From positions 1 through 23,932 of the forward strand of contig UQWK01000031.1 in NCBI GenBank assembly GCA_900544725.1: a stretch of DNA of 23,932 bases, given 5' to 3'. Shown here piece after piece: positions 1-5,168 of this stretch (positions are counted from its first letter, which is position 1; each line of letters opens with the position of its first letter). This DNA comes from an uncultured Collinsella sp. GTDB lineage: Bacteria; Actinomycetota; Coriobacteriia; Coriobacteriales; Coriobacteriaceae. The position numbers were made by a program, and so were the translations under genes. Below the pieces are notes generated by a model, which did not search any database, was not told the origin of the DNA, and saw nothing but the letters and a program-made list of their open reading frames with translations.

Positions 1-118
1 TCCGCACATGTGCGGATGAATGTGGGAAGTGTTCGGATGAAGTTGATAATCAAGGGATGACAACGCAGGCACAATTTGATTTTTGAAATATGGACGAATT
101 CCTCGTCAGGAGGGTAAA

Positions 119-193
119 ATGGTGCCGACGGCAGCCCAAGTTGTAGAGAGCTGGGCAGAGCCGTTGCTTAATGAAGTTGGGTCATCGTCTTAG
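119..193 (+). CDS. Possible 24-residue leader-size ORF
   Basis: A short reading frame starts at an ATG preceded by a good Shine-Dalgarno run (AGGAGGG, 4 nt spacing) and ends in TAG. The product would be soluble and begin MVPTAAQVVESW. Its last three bases overlap the convergent stop codon of the 41-residue peptide gene on the other strand. The only support is the ribosome binding site; I do not recognise the peptide. The same TAAAAT that precedes the ATG could instead be a -10 box of a transcript antisense to the neighbouring peptide gene. Confidence 0.2.
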   Translation: MVPTAAQVVESWAEPLLNEVGSSS

Positions 194-315
194 CGACGGT
201 GGCCTTTCTTTTTGGGCTTCGAACCCTGCTTGAGTGCCTTGGAAAGGCCGACAAGGGCCGTGAGGAGCGAGACCATAGCGGTCAGGAGCTTCACGAGCTC
301 GGTGAAATCGGTCAT
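190..315 (-). CDS. 41-residue single-helix basic-tailed peptide, type I toxin-like
   Basis: This small gene starts at an ATG with a near-perfect Shine-Dalgarno (GGAGGTGAT, 8 nt from the start) and stops at TAA. The product has a short polar N-terminus (MTDFTEL), one hydrophobic or amphipathic helix over about residues 7-28 rich in Leu, Ala and Val, and a strongly basic tail (KPKKKGHRR). This layout matches small membrane peptides such as type I toxins and holin-like peptides, but I cannot assign it to a named family. The first in-frame upstream ATG is only 2 nt from the Shine-Dalgarno, so the second was chosen. A hairpin overlapping the Shine-Dalgarno suggests that translation is controlled. 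No clear terminator is seen downstream. The coding call is reasonably safe; the toxin reading is inference. Confidence 0.6.
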   Translation of the reverse strand: MTDFTELVKLLTAMVSLLTALVGLSKALKQGSKPKKKGHRR

Positions 316-323
316 GGGCATCA

Positions 324-341
324 CCTCCCATCAAATGGAGG
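324..341 (-). promoter_or_regulatory. Hairpin occluding the Shine-Dalgarno of the 41-residue peptide
   Basis: On the minus strand CCTCCAT, a three-base loop TTG and ATGGGAGG can pair as a seven-bp stem with one bulged G. The 3' arm contains the GGAGG of the ribosome binding site. Direct blocking of the Shine-Dalgarno by an adjacent CCTCC is typical of tightly controlled small-peptide mRNAs. The pairing is visible; the function is inferred. Confidence 0.45.
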
Positions 342-548
342 GCTCTGCCCGGCACGAGGACTGCCGACAGCGAGGATGATTTTATCAGAGTGGTTGGCCC
401 TCTCCGATCAATTCACGCTCCTCACCCTCGCGAAGAGTGCGGGCATGGCAGAATCGGCACTAAACGGCAGTGCGTTAGGGCACCGACGACGAGCTTTCAA
501 AAACTAGCAAGGCGTATCGTCGTTGCGGTACCGGAATCGGCAAATCTC
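342..548. other. Non-coding stretch, no gene recognised
   Basis: No open frame here has both a ribosome binding site and a recognisable product. The minus strand contains TGATAAAAT, which could be a -10 box for the 41-residue peptide, but no convincing -35 box lies at 16-18 nt. A six-base inverted repeat (CGACGA and TCGTCG) brackets about 490-525. Nothing else was seen. Confidence 0.5.
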
Positions 549-574
549 TGGTGTCCCCCGGGCGGACTCGAACC
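549..574 (-). repeat. Degenerate copy of the tRNA-Arg 3' end (att-like direct repeat)
   Basis: These 26 bases match the last 25 bases of the intact tRNA-Arg (678-702) in the same orientation, including the CCA. There is one inserted base in the acceptor strand and one substitution in the T loop. No matching 5' acceptor strand or anticodon arm lies at the expected distance, so this is not a tRNA gene. Direct repeats of a tRNA 3' end are the usual footprint of a tyrosine-recombinase integrative element, but no integrase is present in the window. Confidence 0.7.
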
Positions 575-597
575 CCCCCCGCGGGGAAATTGGTGAC

Positions 598-623
598 GCG
601 GGTGTCGACGGCCCGAATCCGCC
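598..623 (+). repeat. Inverted degenerate copy of the tRNA-Arg variable/T-arm region
   Basis: The plus strand here reads GCGGGTGTCGACGG followed by CCCGAATCCGCC. It matches the intact tRNA's anticodon-stem/variable/T-arm segment (689-714, minus strand) with two mismatches over 26 bases. It is inverted relative to the tRNA, so 598-623 and 689-714 form an imperfect inverted repeat 65 nt apart. No acceptor stem is present, so it cannot be a functional tRNA. Confidence 0.7.
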
Positions 624-677
624 GGCGACCCCCACAAACCAGAAACGGCGCCGCTCTCGCGACGCCGTCATATTCCC

Positions 678-753
678 TGGTGCCCCCGGGCGGATTCGAA
701 CCGTCGACACCCGCTTTAGGAGAGCGGTGCTCTATCCCCTGAGCTACGGAGGC
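678..753 (-). tRNA. tRNA-Arg (anticodon CCU)
   Basis: The minus strand folds as a complete 76-nt tRNA. The acceptor stem is GCCTCCG with CGGGGGC (one G-U pair), followed by discriminator A and an encoded CCA. The D arm contains AGCTCAGGGGATAGAGC. The anticodon stem CCGCT/AGCGG closes the loop CTCCTAA, giving anticodon CCU, which reads AGG. The T loop is TTCGAAT. One T-stem pair is A-C. It stands alone, with partial copies of its 3' half on its downstream side. Confidence 0.95.
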
Positions 754-812
754 ATGCTGTACTAGTGTAGCAGATTTACTGCATCGCCATACGTCGCATG
801 ACTAGACTTCGA

Positions 813-878
813 AGTTGCGGTGGAATAGTTCCTGCCTAAAGCATTAAAGCCGCATTTAGGAACTATTCCACCGCAACT
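813..878. repeat. Long hairpin repeat, family A copy 1 (GTTGCGGTG...)
   Basis: Perfect 21-bp inverted arms lie at 813-833 and 858-878, beginning AGTTGCGGTGGAATAG and ending in its complement, around a 24-nt middle. A related hairpin occurs at 13262-13328 with arms beginning AGTTGCGGTGAAATAG. This copy ends 10 nt beyond the DUF956 stop codon, so it could end or stabilise the PTS transcript, but no T-run follows on either strand. Confidence 0.85.
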
Positions 879-887
879 CATGAGGAG

Positions 888-1286
888 CTAGTCGCCTTTG
901 TGGAAGAGGTTTTTGATAACGGAGGGGATACTCTTCGCACCCTTGGCCGTCACATCGATAAAGTCGGGCGAACGCACGAGCTTATCCTCGTCGACGTATT
1001 TGCGAACCGCGCGAAGCGTCTCTTTGTCGTCGCGCGTCGAAAACGTAAAGTGACCGTTGTCCTTGGTGAAGATGGCAAAACGCGTGATCTTCTTGGTGCC
1101 GCGCAAAACCTCGGCGGCAATATAGTCGACCTCGTCCCACGGGATTTGAATATAATCCTCGGGATTGCGCTCGTTATAGTACTCGAACGCCTTATTGCCC
1201 ACCATCACGTTACCGTGGCTGGTAAGCCCCATCAGGCAGGTTGCCGGCGTTGCCAGATCGACCGTGCTGTTCTGAGATTGCGCCAT
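888..1286 (-). CDS. DUF956 family protein of the mannose PTS operon
   Basis: A 132-residue soluble protein of the DUF956 family, which is typically encoded just downstream of mannose-type PTS genes (called ManO in some Firmicutes). Its biochemical role is not established; a role in controlling or assembling the mannose PTS is a common suggestion. The start was set at MAQSQNS because a GAGG box precedes that ATG, whereas the 17 further in-frame residues upstream include the terminator-like hairpin between manZ and this gene. The family core is visible around MVGNKAFEYYNERNPEDYI and the IPWDEV segment. It is last in the operon, 120 nt after manZ, and may be expressed at a lower level through read-through of the 1315-1350 hairpin. 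Confidence 0.8.
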   Translation of the reverse strand: MAQSQNSTVDLATPATCLMGLTSHGNVMVGNKAFEYYNERNPEDYIQIPWDEVDYIAAEVLRGTKKITRFAIFTKDNGHFTFSTRDDKETLRAVRKYVDEDKLVRSPDFIDVTAKGAKSIPSVIKNLFHKGD

Positions 1287-1314
1287 GCGCGCCTCGCCCT
1301 CCAAATAAAACAAT

Positions 1315-1350
1315 CGGACCGCATCCAGTGTACCCACCGGGTGCGGTCCG
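1315..1350 (-). terminator. Hairpin between manZ and DUF956 gene (attenuating terminator)
   Basis: On the minus strand CGGACCGCA pairs with TGCGGTCCG around an 18-nt loop, followed by ATTGTTTTATTT. The nine-bp GC-rich stem with a following T-rich run resembles an intrinsic terminator. It lies after the manZ stop, so it probably reduces transcription into the DUF956 gene. Confidence 0.55.
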
Positions 1351-1406
1351 TTTCAATGGCTCAAAAGCCCTTGCCTAGCAACTCTCGGTCTTAAGCCGAA
1401 GCGTGC

Positions 1407-2327
1407 TTACATGAAGCCGCAGACGCGACCGATGATGCCGACGGCGAAGAGAGCCAGGATGATGACGATCGGGCTGACCTTCTTCTTGAGGAGCTTGCAG
1501 ACCAGCAAGGTCAGGCACACGGCGGCAAGGCCGGGGATGAGCTGATCGAGGTTGGCCTGAAGCGTGGTGACCTTCACCTGATCAAGGGCGTTAGCACCGA
1601 TGGAGTTATACATCGTCAGTGCTTCCTTGACACCCTCAGAACCGGAGGGCAGGTTAGCCCAGTCGATAAAGGCGCCAGCAGACTGCGTGACCTTGGAGAC
1701 GACCGGGGTGAAGGAGATGGACACCCAGCGCTCGACCAGGGCGCCGATGATGAACATACCCAGGATGGAAGCACCCTCGGTGACCTTGCCCATCAGACCG
1801 CCGGAGAGGTCCTTGGCGATGGAGGAGCCGACCTTGTAGCCAAACTCCTGCGTGTACCACAGGAAGGCGTAACGGATGATGTTCCACGCGAAGAAGAACA
1901 GCAGCGGACCGGCGATGCTGCCGGACAGGGCCAGGGAAGCGCCCAGAGCGCCCAGAATCGGGCGAAGGGTGAACCAGAAGGCGGGGTCGCCGACGCCGGC
2001 GAGCGGGCCCATCATACCGACCTTGACGCCCTGAATGGCGACGTCGTCAATCGGAGCACCGTTGGCGCGCTCCTCCTCGAGAGCGAGGGTAACGCCAATG
2101 ACGGGGGCGGAAACATAGGGGTGGGTGTTATAGAACTCCAGGTGGCGCTTAAGAGCGGCGATCTGGTCATCCTTGCTGGTGTAGAGCTTCTTGATCGCAG
2201 GGATCATTGCGAAGCACCAGCCGCCGTTCTGCATACGCTCGTAGTTCCACGAGCCCTGAAGGAACTGATGACGGAAGCAAACCTTCTTGCGGTCAGCCTT
2301 GGTGAGCTGAATCTTGTTCTCTGCCAT
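1407..2327 (-). CDS. manZ: PTS mannose-family EIID component
   Basis: A 306-residue membrane subunit of the mannose/fructose/sorbose-type PTS permease. It forms the sugar channel with EIIC. The family signature is clear near the N-terminus (WNYERMQNGGWCFAMIPAIK), followed by the EEERANGAPID segment, the GVKVGMMGPLAGVGDP loop and hydrophobic segments in the C-terminal half (LIPGLAAVCLTLLV and SPIVIILALFAVGIIG). An ATG with GGGGAG 8 nt upstream was chosen over an in-frame GTG three codons earlier. The gene follows manY with a 16-nt gap, so the two are surely cotranscribed. The substrate cannot be read from the sequence; mannose, glucose, fructose or amino sugars are all possible for this family. 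Confidence 0.95.
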   Translation of the reverse strand: MAENKIQLTKADRKKVCFRHQFLQGSWNYERMQNGGWCFAMIPAIKKLYTSKDDQIAALKRHLEFYNTHPYVSAPVIGVTLALEEERANGAPIDDVAIQGVKVGMMGPLAGVGDPAFWFTLRPILGALGASLALSGSIAGPLLFFFAWNIIRYAFLWYTQEFGYKVGSSIAKDLSGGLMGKVTEGASILGMFIIGALVERWVSISFTPVVSKVTQSAGAFIDWANLPSGSEGVKEALTMYNSIGANALDQVKVTTLQANLDQLIPGLAAVCLTLLVCKLLKKKVSPIVIILALFAVGIIGRVCGFM

Positions 2328-2343
2328 ATGTATCACTCCCCTC

Positions 2344-3162
2344 CTACTCGTAATCGTTCAGAATGTCGCCGAGCGGGTCACCGGAGCCACTGCCCATGCC
2401 GCCACCCTGCTTGGCCAGATCCTTAAGGCCAAGGTAGATGAGGGCAAGGGAGATGCCGATGAGGCCAAGGGCGATCAGCGTGAGCTGAGGGATGGCAGCA
2501 AGGACAAAGCCGAGGATGAAGAACGGCCAGGTCTCCTTGGTGGCCATCATGTTGATGACCATGGCGTAACCGACGGAAGCGACCATGCCGCCGCCGACAG
2601 CCATGCCGCCGGACAGCCAGTCGGGCATAGCGTTAAGCGCGTTGGTAACTGCCTCGGCCGGGATGATGCACAGAAGCACTGCCGGAATGGCGATACGAAG
2701 GCCCTGCATAAGGATGGCAATGTACTGCCAGCGCTCGATGCCGGCGAAGTCGCCCTTCTCGGCGCAACCGTCCATGGCGTGAGCGATAGCGGTAGCCAGG
2801 GTACGGCAGATCATGGTCAGGAACAGACCAGCGACCGACAGCGGGACAGCGACGGCGATAGCGGCGGTAACGGCCTTCGACGGATCGGTAGCGCCGCCGT
2901 TGAGGGCGAGCACCATGATGATCGAAGAGGCGACCGAGGCCAGAGCGGCGTCAGGCGCGACGGCGGCGCCGACGTTAGCCCAGCCAAGGGCCATCATCTG
3001 GAGCGAACCGCCCAGGAGGATGCCCTCCTGGAGGTGACCGGTTACGAGACCGATAAGCGTGCATGCCACGAGCGGCTGATGGAACTGGAACTCATCCAGA
3101 ATGCCTTCCATACCGGCAAGCAACGCGACAATCGCAACAAGCAGAATAGTGATTGCAGACAT
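2344..3162 (-). CDS. manY: PTS mannose-family EIIC component
   Basis: A 272-residue polytopic inner-membrane protein of the mannose-type PTS EIIC family, which with EIID transports the sugar while EIIAB phosphorylates it. The conserved stretch GGSLQMMALGWANVGAAVAP and the following DAALAS are diagnostic of the family. About seven hydrophobic segments are visible, and the C-terminal tail is Gly/Ser rich and acidic. The Shine-Dalgarno AAAGGAGGG lies 8 nt before the ATG. It is the middle gene of manX-manY-manZ, with an 18-nt gap on the manX side. Confidence 0.95.
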   Translation of the reverse strand: MSAITILLVAIVALLAGMEGILDEFQFHQPLVACTLIGLVTGHLQEGILLGGSLQMMALGWANVGAAVAPDAALASVASSIIMVLALNGGATDPSKAVTAAIAVAVPLSVAGLFLTMICRTLATAIAHAMDGCAEKGDFAGIERWQYIAILMQGLRIAIPAVLLCIIPAEAVTNALNAMPDWLSGGMAVGGGMVASVGYAMVINMMATKETWPFFILGFVLAAIPQLTLIALGLIGISLALIYLGLKDLAKQGGGMGSGSGDPLGDILNDYE

Positions 3163-3180
3163 GTATCGGACCCTCCTTTA

Positions 3181-4170
3181 CTATGCTTGAGCGGCCAGTT
3201 CGGCCTTAGCTTTCTTCAACATGGCGTCGAGATCCTCGGAGGAATCCGAAGGAACCTTGCGGACCTCGAACTTGACACCCTTGGCCTTGAGGGCCTCGAG
3301 AGTCTTGACGTCGTCGTCGCCCATAGCGACGGCGTTGGTGACGACGACCTTGCCCTTGGAGTGAGCCATGGAACCGATGTTGACTTCCTTGATGTCGACG
3401 CCGGCCTCGATGGCCCTGAGCAGATCCTGCGGATTCTCGAAGAGCAGCATGGCCTTGGTGTCACCAAAGCGCGTGTCCTTGACGACCTCGGCCATCTTCT
3501 TGATGGGCACGACGTTGGCATGGACTCCCGGAGGGGCAGCCTGCTCGATCATGGTCTTGCGGAGCTCGTCGTGAGCAACGCCGTCGGAAACCACGATGAT
3601 GCGGTTGGGGTTGATCTGCTTGGTCCACGTGGTGGCCACCTGACCATGCAGCAGACGGGTGTCGATACGGACGTGGGCAATCTTGATGTGCCCATCGCCG
3701 ATGACCGTTCCCGGAGGAATGGCGCCTGCAGGAGGAGCAGCGGCCGTAGCCGGCTTCTTCTCCTCGGGCTCCAGAGACTCGGGCTTGACACGCACGCCAG
3801 CCTTAGCCTCAGTCACGAGATGTTTTGCGATCGCATGTGCAGTGTTCTTTGCGTCAAAGCGCTGCGAATATGCCTCGATGAGCATAGGCAGGTTGACACC
3901 GGTGACGATAGCCCAGGAATCGTGGCCCTCGATGAGCCCGCTGATCTGGTTGAACGGCGTGCCGCCCCACAGATCAACGAGGAAGAGCACCTGCTCCTGG
4001 TCCTCGAAGGAAGCGATTGCTTCCTCGACCTTGGCACGGAAGTCGTCGGGGCCCATGCTCGGCTCGAGCGAGACCACGGCTACAGACGGCTGATCGCCAA
4101 AGACCATCGAGCCCGTCTGCTTGATTCCAGCAGCCAAGTCCCCGTGGCTAGCAAGAACAATACTTACCAT
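3181..4170 (-). CDS. manX: PTS mannose-family EIIAB fusion
   Basis: A 329-residue cytoplasmic phosphotransfer protein that carries phosphate from HPr to the incoming sugar. The EIIA domain covers about residues 1-125, with the active-site histidine in VLASHGDLA (His9) and the conserved LVDLWGGTPFN loop. An Ala/Pro/Lys-rich linker spans about 125-158. The EIIB domain follows, with its phosphorylated histidine in RIDTRLLHGQV (His175). The ATG was chosen because AAGGAGG lies 7 nt upstream; a GTG just before it is too close. It is the first gene of the operon. Firmicute relatives are often controlled by LevR/ManR and sigma-54, but I see neither a sigma-54 promoter nor such a regulator here. Confidence 0.95.
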   Translation of the reverse strand: MVSIVLASHGDLAAGIKQTGSMVFGDQPSVAVVSLEPSMGPDDFRAKVEEAIASFEDQEQVLFLVDLWGGTPFNQISGLIEGHDSWAIVTGVNLPMLIEAYSQRFDAKNTAHAIAKHLVTEAKAGVRVKPESLEPEEKKPATAAAPPAGAIPPGTVIGDGHIKIAHVRIDTRLLHGQVATTWTKQINPNRIIVVSDGVAHDELRKTMIEQAAPPGVHANVVPIKKMAEVVKDTRFGDTKAMLLFENPQDLLRAIEAGVDIKEVNIGSMAHSKGKVVVTNAVAMGDDDVKTLEALKAKGVKFEVRKVPSDSSEDLDAMLKKAKAELAAQA

Positions 4171-4240
4171 CACATAACCTCCTTTTTGTCTACGTATTTC
4201 CTACACGACATGAAAGGAGTATACCTGTTTTGATTGTGGA

Positions 4241-4269
4241 ATTATAGCTAAATTCGCAAACGGTTGGAT
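4241..4269 (-). promoter_or_regulatory. Candidate promoter of the manXYZ operon
   Basis: On the minus strand a perfect TATAAT lies at 4246-4241, about 70 nt upstream of the manX start. At 17 nt upstream the hexamer is ATCCAA, a poor -35 match, so an activator may be needed. The surrounding 4171-4487 stretch is AT-rich, holds no convincing gene, and is the only sizeable control region for the PTS operon. Confidence 0.35.
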
Positions 4270-4445
4270 TATTTGTTTAAACGTCTATTTTTGTTACAAC
4301 TTGATTACGTTACTGCTTTTCGACTCATTGCCCGCCAAAGCGTCACTCATCAAGCCATGTACTTTACAGATACAAGCAGGCTGTTCATCAATAACGATTT
4401 TAAGCAAGTGCGAATGTGCTTGTACTGCCGCTATTTTGTTTAAAC
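4269..4445. repeat. Two GTTTAAAC palindromes upstream of manX
   Basis: The eight-base palindrome GTTTAAAC occurs at 4275-4282 and 4438-4445, each preceded by a similar TATTT-type run (TTATTT and CTATTTT). The spacing is 163 nt. The first lies just upstream of the candidate -10 box. They could be regulator sites for the PTS operon; AT-richness makes chance occurrence possible. Confidence 0.4.
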
Positions 4446-4487
4446 AGATATGGCTTGACTATTTTCGTGACTTATGCTTACCGCGAG

Positions 4488-4543
4488 TAGTCGTTAGGGA
4501 CGTTCTTGTTTGACTAGTCATGTAAGAACGTCCCTAACGACTA
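4488..4543. repeat. Long hairpin repeat, family C copy 1 (GGGACGTTCTT)
   Basis: Perfect 20-bp arms at 4488-4507 and 4524-4543 (TAGTCGTTAGGGACGTTCTT and its complement) enclose a 16-nt loop that itself contains the palindrome GACTAGTC. The loop and right arm recur at 20806-20837 with only a few changes. The hairpin ends 5 nt from the hypA stop codon and could end that transcript, although no T-run follows. Confidence 0.85.
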
Positions 4544-4548
4544 GGGGA

Positions 4549-4977
4549 CTAGACGATGTGGAGGGGGTTGGCGGCATCGACGGCGTCGGGGGCGTCGGAA
4601 GGACCGTCGGGAGCAGCGTCTGCCGGATCCTCGTCGGGGGTCTCAATCTGTTTGATCATGACCTCCTGGCCCTGCAGCAGGTATGTCTCGCCGCTGCCGC
4701 AATGGGGGCAGGTCTTGCCGTGCTCGACCGTCACGTAGTCGCAGCCGCACGCCTCGCAATGCGTCACGGCCTCGACAGGCTCCACAATAAGCTCCGCACC
4801 CTCGGTGATGGACTTTTTATCTGCCGCCCAGCGCCAAGCGTCGAGCAGCAAGTCGGGAACGACGCCCGAGACCTCGCCCAGCAGCAGCGTCACGCTCGAA
4901 ACGCGACGCACGCCATTGGCGCGCACCACGTTCTCAACATCGCGAATGATGTGATAAACGATTCCCAATTCGTGCAC
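4549..4977 (-). CDS. hypA: Hydrogenase maturation nickel metallochaperone HypA
   Basis: A 142-residue HypA/HybF family protein that delivers nickel to [NiFe]-hydrogenase (and sometimes urease) maturation. The invariant N-terminal Met-His-Glu nickel site is present (MHELGIVYHI), which fixes the GTG start at 4977. The zinc site has four cysteines as CEAC (74, 77) and CPHC (90, 93). Typical HypA ends near residue 115; this one carries an extra C-terminal tail of about 30 residues rich in Asp, Ala and Pro. No other hyp gene or hydrogenase lies in the window, so the gene is isolated from its pathway here. A 9-bp hairpin begins 8 nt upstream of the start and its 3' arm overlaps the likely ribosome binding site (GGCGGAAG). 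Confidence 0.93.
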   Translation of the reverse strand: MHELGIVYHIIRDVENVVRANGVRRVSSVTLLLGEVSGVVPDLLLDAWRWAADKKSITEGAELIVEPVEAVTHCEACGCDYVTVEHGKTCPHCGSGETYLLQGQEVMIKQIETPDEDPADAAPDGPSDAPDAVDAANPLHIV

Positions 4978-4985
4978 TTTTTCTT

Positions 4986-5129
4986 CCGCCGTTCTAACGA
5001 ACGGCGGTCGATTTGACGCTGCGCGAGCCCCAGACGGGCGATCTGCCTTTCAATCGTCGGGCATGGGCAAAAGCCCTATGCCCTCCTCTTTCAAGGCACC
5101 TCGCCACGCCTGGGACTCGCTCGCTGTCC
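4986..5129 (+). repeat. Two-hairpin structured element, copy 1
   Basis: The plus strand shows hairpin 1 (CCGCCGTTC, loop TAAC, GAACGGCGG), a spacer containing TGACGCTGC, then a long hairpin 2. Hairpin 2 pairs 5023-5041 with 5101-5120, TGCCTT (5044-5049) with AAGGCA (5093-5098), and GGGCAT-GGGC with GCCC-T-ATGCCC around an AAAA loop; the unpaired T is a single bulge. The element ends CGCTGTCC. A second copy lies at 21012-20864 on the other strand with the same architecture and compensating stem changes. It fills the gap between the oxidoreductase and hypA. It may be a structured RNA or a palindromic mobile repeat. Confidence 0.7.
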
Positions 5130-5168
5130 AACCGCCCCCTGCACCGTTCGCTTTCTTGTTAGGTTCTT

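Noticed and set aside
549..640. A second tRNA gene on the minus strand
   Set aside because: Only a T-arm and acceptor 3' strand are present; no matching 5' acceptor strand, D arm or anticodon stem folds within 90 nt.
549..714. Intact integrative element at the tRNA-Arg
   Set aside because: Only about 130 nt lie between the direct repeats and no integrase or other mobile gene is present; at most a scar remains.
2314..4233. Long plus-strand open frame across the PTS genes
   Set aside because: It is antisense to manX, manY and part of manZ, with low-complexity composition and no family features.
4171..4487. Sigma-54 promoter for the mannose PTS operon
   Set aside because: No TGGCAC-N5-TTGC type sequence is found on the minus strand in this gap.
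4301..4513. 70-residue plus-strand open frame upstream of manX
   Set aside because: It lies in AT-rich control DNA, has no Shine-Dalgarno and ends inside the family C hairpin.
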